A program made the position numbers and the translations under genes. A model generated the notes under the pieces. The model searched no databases. It was not told the DNA's origin and saw only the letters and a list, made by a program, of their open reading frames with translations. Below, in pieces: positions 1 through 6,751 of a DNA stretch of 11,672 bases; the first letter of the stretch is position 1, and every line of letters begins with the position of its first letter. Location of the stretch: positions 1 to 11,672 of the forward strand of contig JAIRZG010000084.1 in NCBI GenBank assembly GCA_031267345.1. The letters run 5' to 3'. Source of the stretch: Zoogloeaceae bacterium (GTDB lineage: Bacteria; Pseudomonadota; Gammaproteobacteria; Burkholderiales; Rhodocyclaceae).

Positions 1-550
1 TGGCCATCTGCATCAGGGAAAACAACCCCTCCTGCATCCGCGCGCCGCCGGAGGCGGTAATGCAGACAAAGGGCAGGCTATCCGCCAGCGCCGCGCGGAC
101 GCCGCGTATGAAACGTTCACCCAGCACGGAACCCATGGAGCCGCCCATGAAGTCGAACTCAAAACAGGCGACGATCAGCGGCAAGGTTTTGACACTGCCC
201 CGCATCACCACCAGCGCGTCCGTTTCGCCGGAATTTTCCGCCGCTTCCTTCAAGCGCGCCGGATAGGTTTTGCTGTCCCTGAACTTGAGGCTGTCGATCG
301 GCACGACTTCCGCGCCGATTTCCTGTCGGTCTTCCCTGTCCAGCAACATGTCCAGACGCTGCCGCGCCTTGAGGCGCAAGTGGTGGCCGCACTTGGGACA
401 GACTTGAAGATTCGCCTCCAGATCGGTGGCGTAGAGCACGGCCTCGCAGGCCGGACACTTGCTCCACAAGCCCTCCGGCAAGGTATTGCGCCGCGCCCCG
501 CTCTGGTCGCGATTGATTTTGGGCGGTAAAAGTTTGTTCAGCCAACTCAT
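1..550 (-). CDS. accD: Acetyl-CoA carboxylase carboxyltransferase subunit beta, C-terminally cut by window edge
   Basis: AccD pairs with AccA to form the carboxyltransferase half of acetyl-CoA carboxylase, which makes malonyl-CoA for fatty acid synthesis in the cytoplasm. About 183 residues are visible, read from the complement. They open with MSWLNKLLPP and contain the four-cysteine zinc ribbon C32-x2-C35 and C51-x2-C54 (CPAC, CPKC) typical of bacterial AccD. The carboxyltransferase domain follows, including FDFMGGSMGSVLGERF and the oxyanion-type ITASGGARMQEG segment near the edge. The start at 550 is supported by AAGGAA about 8 bases upstream and by agreement with the family N-terminus. The rest, roughly 100 residues in the family, lies beyond base 1. 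It is the last gene of the co-oriented series, 13 bp after the small membrane-protein gene, so it is probably co-transcribed with it. Identification is very secure. Confidence 0.97.
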   Translation of the reverse strand, partial: MSWLNKLLPPKINRDQSGARRNTLPEGLWSKCPACEAVLYATDLEANLQVCPKCGHHLRLKARQRLDMLLDREDRQEIGAEVVPIDSLKFRDSKTYPARLKEAAENSGETDALVVMRGSVKTLPLIVACFEFDFMGGSMGSVLGERFIRGVRAALADSLPFVCITASGGARMQEGLFSLMQMA

Positions 551-563
551 GTCAGATTCCTTG

Positions 564-962
564 TCAGACGATAGGTCCCATACGAACAATGGCGCCGTAG
601 GCAGACCAGAATAAGGCAATAAGCCCCAGTACGCTTGCGAACAGGGCAAGAACAACGCGGCCTGATGAAAAACGCCGTCCTGCCCAAACCATGAGCAACG
701 CGCACAGCACAGGCAGCATCCACCACCATTCCAACGTACTGAAAACAAATTTCGAGTATACGGACTGCTCAGCGTCAAACGCCTGCCAGATCGCCATGAA
801 TTGTTCCGTCCCTGGTCGTTTGGCATACCCGTTTCCGGCAAATGCTCCCGGTACGCCATATTGCATAAAATAGAGGAAAACAGTTTGCGCCAGAATGGCG
901 ACCAGCGTCAGTACCAGACCCGACACGAAAACGATTTTTTTCACTAGACGTTTTTCAATCAT
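564..962 (-). CDS. Small three-TM membrane protein of unknown function
   Basis: I do not recognise this 132-residue protein. It has a basic N-terminus (MIEKRLVKKI) and about three hydrophobic helices near residues 9-32, 78-95 and 102-123. A roughly 45-residue, probably non-cytoplasmic loop between the first two is rich in aromatic residues and ends in EWWW just before the second helix. No catalytic motif is visible. The ATG at 962 has AAGGAA six bases upstream, matching the ribosome binding sites of its two neighbours. The gene ends 13 bp before accD, so it could influence accD translation by close spacing. The 107-bp gap upstream, to the end of the larger membrane-anchored gene, shows no convincing promoter. 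It belongs to a group of three unknown membrane-protein genes lying where trpA and accD are usually adjacent. It is real by ribosome binding site, spacing and coherent TM pattern; function unknown. Confidence 0.8.
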   Translation of the reverse strand: MIEKRLVKKIVFVSGLVLTLVAILAQTVFLYFMQYGVPGAFAGNGYAKRPGTEQFMAIWQAFDAEQSVYSKFVFSTLEWWWMLPVLCALLMVWAGRRFSSGRVVLALFASVLGLIALFWSAYGAIVRMGPIV

Positions 963-1069
963 CCAAATTTCCTTGTCAACAAAATGCTACGCCGCATACC
1001 AATTCCGGCCTGACCTTTGCGGCGCGGATTTTCAAGAGGATCAAGCCCAAGCGGAAAGGTCGCGCATGT

Positions 1070-2044
1070 TTACCCTGCGGCTTGCCGTCTGCGCCTGCGC
1101 ACGGCCACACCCAGAATGCAGACTGCCGTCACGCACCAGGCGAGGAGCAGACCCGCGCCCCATGTCGTCAGCCAGGCCACATTACCCGCAAGTTCGGCGT
1201 GTCCGCCCAGACGAAAGCCGAACCACCCCACGCCTCCCGACACGAGCAACGCCAACAACCCTTTGGCCGCCGCGCGGATGCTGCGGAATACCCAGCCGAG
1301 CGGTTTGGAAGCCAGCGTCACGGACAGCAAATCCACCATCAGGCTGGCGCTCCCGCCTTGCAGTTCGGGAAGTTCCGCAAGGCGCTCCGCCAACCGATGA
1401 GCGGAGATGTTTTCTTTCAAATCACTGAAAATCCGATCCAGTTTATCGCCCTGTTCCATTTCGGATCTGCCGAGGCGAGTCAGCCGGAAAGCCAACGCTT
1501 CCGTTTCTCCCCTGCGCTTGAGCGCCTCCAGCGCCGCCACGTCGGTCATTGACTCGTACACGTTCAGCCTCAGATTGAAAGCGGCAAGACACGTTGCCAG
1601 ATTTTCCAGCGCCGCCGCATCCGTGTTGACGCACAGGAGCGTCGCGGAATCGCTCGCCTCCGGCATGACGAGTTCCGCGATGGCAAGGCCATGCGGCTGC
1701 AAAACGCCGTTCATGACCTCCAGAAACTTCCAGTCCCAAGGCATGGAAACTTTTCCCGCCGCCGCTTCATACGCCGCCTCCCAAAAGGCGTCAAAAGCCG
1801 AAAAATCCAAATCCGCCAACGCTTTCAGATCGGGCGTCTCGCCACTGTAGCGCATCCACTCCAGCGTATCCGCCAAGCCTTGCGCCGCGAGATGTTCATA
1901 CAGCCACTCGGCAACGGCTTCCGCGCCTTCATCGTCATCCTCCATTTCCGGCGGATTGACACGCAACGGCTGCGGGTCAAACTGCGGCAGACTTTGGGCA
2001 AGCGCGTCAACCAGGCGGCTCAGGCGAGCGTGATTAATGTTCAT
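1070..2044 (-). CDS. Unknown protein with acidic soluble domain and C-terminal two-TM anchor
   Basis: This 324-residue protein has two parts. Residues 1 to about 255 are soluble and acidic, with many Asp, Glu and Ala residues and an MEDDDEG stretch early on. A region rich in aromatic residues (WDWKFLEVMNGVL) precedes a predicted beta-alpha segment (ATLLCVNTDA). About residues 262-279 and 290-315 are two hydrophobic helices, and the chain ends in a run of five arginines, so the tail is probably cytoplasmic. The soluble part has a faint resemblance to DUF6630-type proteins, which I would not rely on. I chose the ATG at 2044 (MNINHARL) because AAGGAAG sits six bases upstream. An in-frame ATG at 2065 would place that ribosome binding site inside the gene. 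It lies between two other unknown membrane-protein genes in the trpA-accD interval, about 60 bp after the one upstream. No function can be assigned. Confidence 0.82.
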   Translation of the reverse strand: MNINHARLSRLVDALAQSLPQFDPQPLRVNPPEMEDDDEGAEAVAEWLYEHLAAQGLADTLEWMRYSGETPDLKALADLDFSAFDAFWEAAYEAAAGKVSMPWDWKFLEVMNGVLQPHGLAIAELVMPEASDSATLLCVNTDAAALENLATCLAAFNLRLNVYESMTDVAALEALKRRGETEALAFRLTRLGRSEMEQGDKLDRIFSDLKENISAHRLAERLAELPELQGGSASLMVDLLSVTLASKPLGWVFRSIRAAAKGLLALLVSGGVGWFGFRLGGHAELAGNVAWLTTWGAGLLLAWCVTAVCILGVAVRRRRRQAAG

Positions 2045-2105
2045 CGTCACTTCCTTGCCAGTCATCTATCGTAGGAATAAAAAATGGGGGAATAAAGCGC
2101 AAAAG

Positions 2106-2546
2106 TCATGCTCCGCGATCCTCCCTCCCGACAGGTTCGCCAATATAGTAGCTTTTCAATTCTGAAAGCGGAATGGCGCCATGAAGAAACAAAAAGAACG
2201 GCGTGGCGCACACAAGGCACGGACAACTCAGCATCGCGAACCAATAAAGCCGATCCGCATTGGGAACTCCCGCGTCCACCATCAAGGTCATGCACCACCC
2301 CACGAAAACGCCGAATGCCGCGCAGACATGAAGCAGCAGGGGCCGACGAAACCGCCCGCAAAAGCGGCGGGACGACAAGAGATCGCGGATTGTCAGCAGC
2401 GTAACCGGAATCCCCATGCACACAAACAGCAGCAACCAAACGCCAGACCAGGTTTCGCTTTCGATATGGAAAATCGCCGCGCAAAGAAAAACCATGCTGA
2501 CGACAACAAGCAAAAAGCGCTTCACCGGATCATCCGTCGATTCCAC
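2106..2546 (-). CDS. Four-TM membrane protein of unknown function, overlapping the trpA stop
   Basis: A 146-residue hydrophobic protein with four likely membrane helices near residues 11-28, 35-53, 69-90 and 102-123. A basic loop (RDLLSSRRFCGRFRRP) between helices 2 and 3 is probably cytoplasmic. Helix 4 carries an unusual cysteine cluster, CPCLVC, at about 108-113. I recognise no family. The predicted start is GTG at 2546, preceded by a weak GGGAA about seven bases upstream. This makes the gene overlap the end of trpA by 17 bases, suggesting translational coupling. A downstream in-frame GTG (2525) and an ATG at residue 18 are alternatives with no better binding site; the latter would cut into helix 1. 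It is the first of three co-oriented unknown genes that separate trpA from accD. The alternating TM and charged-loop pattern supports a real gene; the exact start is uncertain. Confidence 0.72.
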   Translation of the reverse strand: MESTDDPVKRFLLVVVSMVFLCAAIFHIESETWSGVWLLLFVCMGIPVTLLTIRDLLSSRRFCGRFRRPLLLHVCAAFGVFVGWCMTLMVDAGVPNADRLYWFAMLSCPCLVCATPFFLFLHGAIPLSELKSYYIGEPVGREDRGA

Positions 2547-3327
2547 GCCGCAATTCCCGCATCAACGACGCGACCCGCGCGATTTCCTCGCCTTCGGGGA
2601 CGCCTTCCAGCTCCTCGATGATGCGGCTTCCCACCACCACCGCGTCGGCGACCGCCGCGATCCGCGCCGCCGTCGCCGCGTCCCGGATGCCGAAGCCGAC
2701 GCCGACGGGCAGTCCTGTAGCGGCGCGGATTTTCGGAATGCGCGCCGCGATCTCGTCCACGTTCAGCTGTCCTGAACCCGTCACGCCCTTCACGGAAACG
2801 TAATAGACGTAGCCGCTGGCGATTTTCGCCAGCCGCGAAAAACGCTCCGGCCCGGAGGTAGGCGCCAGGAGAAAGATCGGATCGAGCGCGCACGCCTGCA
2901 AGGCGGCGGCGAATGCTCCGGCTTCCTCGGGCGGATAATCCACGACCAGCGCGCCGTCTACGCCCGCATCCGCCGCCGCCTCGGCAAAGCGCGCTTCCCC
3001 TGCCGCCTCGATCGGATTGGCGTAGCCCATGAGCACGACGGGCGTGACGGCATCTTCTCTCCTGAACGCCGATACCATCTCCAGCACCTTTTTGAGCGTG
3101 ACGCCATTTGCCAGCGCCTTTTCGGAAGAACGCTGAATGGTGGGACCGTCGGCCATCGGGTCGGAAAACGGCACACCCAGTTCAATGATGTCGGCTCCGG
3201 CCTCCACCAGCGCGCGCATCAACGGCACGGTCGATTCCAGACGCGGAAAGCCCGCCGTGATGAAGGGAATCAGCGCCTTGCGGGAGCGCGCTCGCAACCC
3301 GTCGAAAGTGGTTTTTATGCGTGACAT
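2530..3327 (-). CDS. trpA: Tryptophan synthase alpha chain
   Basis: TrpA cleaves indole-3-glycerol phosphate to indole and glyceraldehyde 3-phosphate; the indole is channelled to TrpB in the alpha2-beta2 complex in the cytoplasm. The protein is 265 residues, close to the 268 of E. coli. It begins MSRIKTTFDGLR, and the catalytic residues fall at the classical positions: Glu49 (IIELGVPFSDP) and Asp60 (MADGPTIQ). Later barrel motifs include LLAPTSGPER, VKGVTGSG and the phosphate-binding VGFGI and VVGSRI segments. The start at 3327 is set by the family N-terminus. A start ten codons upstream (3357) would overlap trpB. The trpB stop and this ATG are separated by a single base (TGA-C-ATG), and no strong ribosome binding site is visible, so translation is probably coupled to trpB. 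Its last 17 bases overlap the next gene. Confidence 0.97.
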   Translation of the reverse strand: MSRIKTTFDGLRARSRKALIPFITAGFPRLESTVPLMRALVEAGADIIELGVPFSDPMADGPTIQRSSEKALANGVTLKKVLEMVSAFRREDAVTPVVLMGYANPIEAAGEARFAEAAADAGVDGALVVDYPPEEAGAFAAALQACALDPIFLLAPTSGPERFSRLAKIASGYVYYVSVKGVTGSGQLNVDEIAARIPKIRAATGLPVGVGFGIRDAATAARIAAVADAVVVGSRIIEELEGVPEGEEIARVASLMRELRRGIDG

Positions 3328-3328
3328 G

Positions 3329-4528
3329 TCAGAATTGGATCCCGGATTGTTCGGCAACGGTATGCATATCCTTGTCCCCGCGACCGGAGAGATTGACCAG
3401 CAATAATTTGTCCTTCGCCAGAGTGGGCGCGAGTTTCAGCGCGTAAGCCAGCGCGTGGGAAGATTCCAGCGCGGGAATAATACCCTCAGCGCGGCAGAGC
3501 GCGTGAAAAGCGGCGAGCGCCTCGGCGTCGGTGACGGCGACGTATTCGGCGCGACCGCTATCTTTCAGCCAGGCGTGTTCGGGGCCGACGCCGGGGTAAT
3601 CGAGACCGGCGGAAATGGAATGGGTTTCAATGATCTGGCCATCGTCATCCTGCATCAGCCGCGTGCGGTTGCCGTGCAACACGCCCCTGCGGGCGTTGGC
3701 GGTCAGCGGCGCGCAGTGACGCCCCGTATCCAGCCCCTCCCCCGCCGCCTCGACGCCAATCAGGCGGACAGATTCATTCGCAAGATAGGGATGAAAAATG
3801 CCGATGGCGTAGGAGCCGCCGCCGACGCAGGCAATCACCGCGTCCGGCTGGCGACCGAAGGATTCCGGCATCTGAGTCAGGCATTCCTTGCCGATGATGG
3901 TCTGAAAATCGCGCACCATCGCCGGATAGGGATGCGGACCGGCGACCGTGCCGATGATATAAAAGGTGTCGGCGATATTCGTCACCCAGTCGCGCATGGC
4001 TTCATTCAGGGCGTCCTTGAGCGTCTTCGAGCCGGATTCCACCGGAATGACGGTCGCGCCCAGCAGTTTCATGCGATAGACATTGGCGGCCTGACGTTTA
4101 ATATCTTCCGCGCCCATGTATACCACACACGCAAAGCCATAGCGGGCGGCGATGGTGGCGGTCGCCACGCCATGCTGCCCCGCGCCGGTTTCAGCAATCA
4201 CCCTGGGCTTGCCCATGCGTTTGGCAAGAATCGCCTGCCCGATGCAGTTATTCACCTTGTGCGCGCCGGTGTGGTTCAGGTCTTCGCGCTTCAACAAGAT
4301 CTGCGCCCCGCCCAGTTCGTCGGAAAGGCGTTTGGCGTGATAAATGGGGCTTGGGCGACCAACATAGTATTTAAGCTCGTGCGCGAATTCCGCCTGAAAT
4401 GCCGGGTCAGCCCGCGCGCTCTGATAGGCGGCCTTCAATTCATCCAACGCCGCAATCAGGGTTTCGGCCACGAAAACCCCACCATAAGGCCCAAAATGGC
4501 CTTGCGCGTCGGGCAAGTCATACTGCAT
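3329..4528 (-). CDS. trpB: Tryptophan synthase beta chain, with atypical GGGSY phosphate loop
   Basis: TrpB is the PLP enzyme that condenses indole with L-serine to give L-tryptophan. The 399-residue protein matches family length. Visible landmarks are the N-terminal HFGPYGGVFVAETL, the Schiff-base lysine K91 in HTGAHKVNN, E113 in ETGAGQHGVATA, and SGRGDKD near residue 381. The PLP phosphate loop reads CVGGGSYAIG, with Tyr240 (codon TAC, complement of 3809-3811) where the family has Asn (GGGSNA). All other core motifs are intact, so this is one substitution in an otherwise normal enzyme. I chose the ATG at 4528 because AAGGAG lies eight bases upstream and MQYDLPDAQG fits the family start. In-frame ATGs at 4552 and 4678 would add a non-conserved extension. 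It is followed after one base by trpA and preceded by a 168-bp gap carrying a hairpin. Confidence 0.97.
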   Translation of the reverse strand: MQYDLPDAQGHFGPYGGVFVAETLIAALDELKAAYQSARADPAFQAEFAHELKYYVGRPSPIYHAKRLSDELGGAQILLKREDLNHTGAHKVNNCIGQAILAKRMGKPRVIAETGAGQHGVATATIAARYGFACVVYMGAEDIKRQAANVYRMKLLGATVIPVESGSKTLKDALNEAMRDWVTNIADTFYIIGTVAGPHPYPAMVRDFQTIIGKECLTQMPESFGRQPDAVIACVGGGSYAIGIFHPYLANESVRLIGVEAAGEGLDTGRHCAPLTANARRGVLHGNRTRLMQDDDGQIIETHSISAGLDYPGVGPEHAWLKDSGRAEYVAVTDAEALAAFHALCRAEGIIPALESSHALAYALKLAPTLAKDKLLLVNLSGRGDKDMHTVAEQSGIQF

Positions 4529-4663
4529 GAAAAACGCTCCTTGCTTGTTCATTCTTGTTTGTTCATCTTGTGGCGCTTCTTTTACGCCCTTTTCGGTAGT
4601 CTGCAAACCATCATTAGCTTCGGCCTTTCCGGATACCTGCGCCATCACAACGGCTATGGTAGC

Positions 4664-4683
4664 GCGGATTGTTCTCAATCCGC
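4664..4683 (-). repeat. Perfect 8-bp hairpin between trpF and trpB
   Basis: On the transcribed strand GCGGATTG, a four-base loop AGAA and CAATCCGC form a perfect stem 14 bases after the trpF stop codon. A second, weaker hairpin (CCTGA/TCAGG arms around AATCCGTAA, read on the plus strand) abuts it and overlaps the trpF stop; its loop holds another AATCCG, so it could pair alternatively with the first arm. There is no T-run downstream on the minus strand, so it is not a standard intrinsic terminator. It may be an mRNA-stabilising stem, a processing site or a dispersed repeat. The structure is seen directly; the role is unknown. Confidence 0.6.
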
Positions 4684-4696
4684 CTGAAATCCGTAA

Positions 4697-5332
4697 TCAG
4701 GATACAGAGGGAAGGCGCTCCGCCACGCGCGTCGCCGCCACGAAATCAACCATGCGCCGATGATCCTTGATACCGACGGCAGACTCAACGCCGCTGGAAA
4801 CATCGACCGCGGCAGGGTGTGTGCGACGCACCGCCTCGCCGACGTTTTCCGGCGTCAGGCCGCCGGAAAGGATGATCGGCAGGGGCAGGTTCGACGGAAT
4901 CAACGACCAGTCGAACACCCTGCCGCCACCGCCGTAGCCTTCGACAAAAGCATCCAGCAACAAGGCGCGGGCACGGGTAAAACGGGTCGCGTAGCATAAC
5001 AAATCCAGCCCCGGCCTGACCCGCGCCGCGCGGATATAGGGACGCTGCCAGCGTTCGCATTCTTCCGGCGACTCGTCGCCGTGAAATTGCAGGAGATTCA
5101 GAGGCGCCACATCCAGCGCCGCCTGAATATCGGCAGGCGCGGCATTGACAAACAACCCCACGGAAAGCACAAAGGGTGGCAAGCGCCGCGCCAGCGCCGT
5201 AGCCTGTTCCGCGCTGACGTAGCGTGCGCTTTTGGGATAGAAGACGAAGCCGATGGCGTCCGCCCCCGCAGCTACGGCAGCATCGACATCTTCAGGCCGG
5301 GTAAGACCACAAATCTTGATTCGGACGGACAT
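4697..5332 (-). CDS. trpF: Phosphoribosylanthranilate isomerase
   Basis: TrpF isomerises N-(5-phosphoribosyl)anthranilate to CdRP, the step before indole-glycerol phosphate synthase in tryptophan synthesis. The 211-residue monofunctional protein opens MSVRIKICGLTRPEDV, with the catalytic Cys8. It continues with AIGFVFYPKSARYVS, SVGLFVN, LLQFHGDE and FDWSLI, where Asp141 is the expected general acid. It ends with ILSGGLTPENV and DVSSGVES for phosphate binding. The start at 5332 fits the family N-terminus and has GGAG about eight bases upstream. The reading frame stays open far upstream inside sotB, but that part is not TrpF-like. The gene follows sotB by 26 bp and precedes trpB by 168 bp, so it could be transcribed from the sotB promoter. 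The usual truA neighbour is not present on its upstream side. Identification is secure. Confidence 0.96.
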   Translation of the reverse strand: MSVRIKICGLTRPEDVDAAVAAGADAIGFVFYPKSARYVSAEQATALARRLPPFVLSVGLFVNAAPADIQAALDVAPLNLLQFHGDESPEECERWQRPYIRAARVRPGLDLLCYATRFTRARALLLDAFVEGYGGGGRVFDWSLIPSNLPLPIILSGGLTPENVGEAVRRTHPAAVDVSSGVESAVGIKDHRRMVDFVAATRVAERLPSVS

Positions 5333-5358
5333 CGCCGCGCTCCATAAAAAACGCCATT

Positions 5359-6603
5359 CTACCCTTGGCCCGTCCTGCGCTCGGCGTTCGCCGTTTTTAT
5401 CGCCAAAGTTACCGGAAATCTCCGTGCGGCGTAAATGCACCAGCCCAAACCCGCCAGCGCCAGCACTGCGCCGACGACGCCAATCCAGGGCAAACCCGCT
5501 TGGCGCGCGGTAAAGCCGCCCAACAGCGCGCCCGCGCCAATGCCAGCATTGCAGATGCCGGAGAAAATGGACATGGCGACATCGGAAGCATCCCAGGCGA
5601 GGCGCAGGACATGCAATTGCTGCGCCAGCACGAAACACATCATTGCCGCGCCCCAGGCCACGGCGAGAACAGGCAGGAGACGCGGGAAAGCAGCAAGCGG
5701 CAACAGCAACGTCATGGAGAGCGCGAGCACGCCAATGGCAACCGGCAGGAAAAAGCGCGGATAACGCTCACTGTAACGCCCGAACAGAAAAGACCCCAGA
5801 ATGCCTGCGCCACCCATCGCCAGCAATAAAATGGTGATGGCATGGGGATTCATCCGCGCGACTTCGCGGGCAAAAGGTTCGATGTAGCTGTAGGCGGTAA
5901 ATTGCGCGGTCACGACGCAAATGGTGAGCGCGTAAAGGGAAAGCAAGGCGGGACGCTGGAAAATCAGCGGCAGACTGCGCAGGGAACCGGCGTTTTTGCT
6001 CGGCAATTTGGGCAGCAGGCGGAACAGCCAGACGAGGGTAAGACAGGCGACGCCGCCAATCACCAGAAAAGTCTGCCGCCAGCCGAAGGCTTCGCCAATC
6101 ACCCGCCCCAAAGGGATGCCCAACACCATCGCCAGCGTAGTGCCAGTCGCCAACAGCCCAAGCGCCCTGGTTGCCTGCCCGGTCGGCGCGACGCGCACGG
6201 CAAGCGACGCGGTAATCGACCAGAACACGGCATACGCCATCGCAATGCCGATGCGGGACACCAGCAAAACGCCGAAACTCCAGGCGTAGGCGGAAAGAAC
6301 GTGGCTACCGATGAACAGCAAAAACAACCCCGCCAACAACCGCCGCCGTTCGATACGGCGCGTGAGCAACATCAAGGGCAACGACAACAGGGCGACCACC
6401 CAGGCGTAAATGGTGAGCATCAGCCCTGTTTTTGCGACGGACATGTCGAAACTCGCGCCGATGGCGGAAAGCAGCGCCACCGGAATGAATTCCGTCGTGT
6501 TGAAAATGAACGCCGCCAACGCCAACGCAACCACTGCCCACCAACTGCCATGCAGCGTTAGCGAGGGTTGATTCGGGGATTGATTGGGGAACGCAGGTTC
6601 CAT
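5359..6603 (-). CDS. sotB: Sugar/IPTG efflux MFS transporter, SotB family
   Basis: The product is a 414-residue, 12-TM major facilitator close to E. coli SotB (YdeA, 396 residues), an inner-membrane proton-coupled exporter of L-arabinose and IPTG-like sugars. Diagnostic stretches are FIFNTTEFIPVALLS (about 33-45), LTIYAWVVALLSLP (63-76), the loop 2-3 motif LTRRIERRRLL, FWSITASLAVRVAP, and the drug/H+ antiporter motif-C-like segment LATGTTLAMVLGIPLGR (about 151-167). Further on are TAYSYIEPF and FSGICNAGIGAGALLGG. The extra length is mostly an N-terminal tail rich in Pro, Asn and Gln. No Shine-Dalgarno sequence precedes the ATG; instead a TACAAT box ends ten bases upstream, so the mRNA may be nearly leaderless. 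Sitting directly before trpF is unusual, and nothing in the protein points to tryptophan export. The substrate here is inferred from the family only. Confidence 0.94.
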   Translation of the reverse strand: MEPAFPNQSPNQPSLTLHGSWWAVVALALAAFIFNTTEFIPVALLSAIGASFDMSVAKTGLMLTIYAWVVALLSLPLMLLTRRIERRRLLAGLFLLFIGSHVLSAYAWSFGVLLVSRIGIAMAYAVFWSITASLAVRVAPTGQATRALGLLATGTTLAMVLGIPLGRVIGEAFGWRQTFLVIGGVACLTLVWLFRLLPKLPSKNAGSLRSLPLIFQRPALLSLYALTICVVTAQFTAYSYIEPFAREVARMNPHAITILLLAMGGAGILGSFLFGRYSERYPRFFLPVAIGVLALSMTLLLPLAAFPRLLPVLAVAWGAAMMCFVLAQQLHVLRLAWDASDVAMSIFSGICNAGIGAGALLGGFTARQAGLPWIGVVGAVLALAGLGWCIYAARRFPVTLAIKTANAERRTGQG

Positions 6604-6613
6604 GAGGGGACGG

Positions 6614-6636
6614 ATTGTACGCTGATGCAGGTCAGC
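6614..6636 (-). promoter_or_regulatory. Candidate sotB promoter -10 box with adjacent inverted repeat
   Basis: TACAAT (6619 to 6614 on the minus strand) lies ten bases before the sotB ATG. The spacing predicts a transcript start only about three or four bases upstream of the codon. Immediately upstream of the box is GCTGA-N6-TCAGC (6621-6636), an inverted repeat placed where a repressor could overlap the promoter. The -35 region is poor, which is compatible with regulated or activator-dependent transcription. This is based on inspection only. Confidence 0.45.
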
Positions 6637-6712
6637 AAGCCGAAAGCGTAACCCGACATTGGCGATTGCGCAGGCACATCGGTCGTAGGGACGGTTCGCC
6701 CCCCTGCCCGCG

Positions 6713-6729
6713 CGGCGGCGCAGCCGCCG
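6713..6729. repeat. GC-only 7-bp inverted repeat with 3-base loop
   Basis: CGGCGGC, GCA and GCCGCCG form a perfect stem 22 bp after the DUF3299 stop codon. It has no T-run on either strand, so it is not a typical intrinsic terminator, but it could act as a 3' mRNA-stabilising stem. The 148-bp gap between the lipoprotein gene and sotB otherwise holds only the sotB promoter candidate. Confidence 0.4.
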
Positions 6730-6751
6730 GTAACTTCCTCTGTCATAGCTG

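Noticed and set aside
1012..1061. Inverted repeat GACCTTT/AAAGGTC in the gap before the 3-TM gene
   Set aside because: Arms of only seven bases are separated by 36 bases with no T-run; easily expected by chance.
895..1428. Plus-strand frame spanning the gap before the 3-TM gene
   Set aside because: Arg/Pro/Ser-rich and mostly antisense to the membrane-anchored gene, with no motif or binding site.
3455..4687. 410-codon open frame on the plus strand opposite trpB
   Set aside because: Complete antisense of conserved trpB, with no recognisable motifs and no ribosome binding context.
4529..4696. Possible trp leader-peptide attenuator or upstream extension of TrpB
   Set aside because: No short frame with tandem Trp codons is present. 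A five-codon MNKQE frame upstream of trpB lacks Trp, and the AAGGAG site fixes the trpB start at 4528.
5333..5358. T-run (TTTTTT) between sotB and trpF as an intrinsic terminator
   Set aside because: The only nearby stem is GCCA/TGGC with a nine-base loop, too weak to support termination.
5842..6561. 239-codon Gln/Arg/His-rich frame opposite sotB
   Set aside because: Low-complexity antisense shadow of a 12-TM transporter gene; hydrophobic codons read backwards give this composition.
6684..6704. GTAGGGACGGTTCGCCCCCC-like stretch resembling dispersed GC-rich repeats
   Set aside because: Only one half is present, without a matching inverted arm; too degenerate to call without genome-wide copies.
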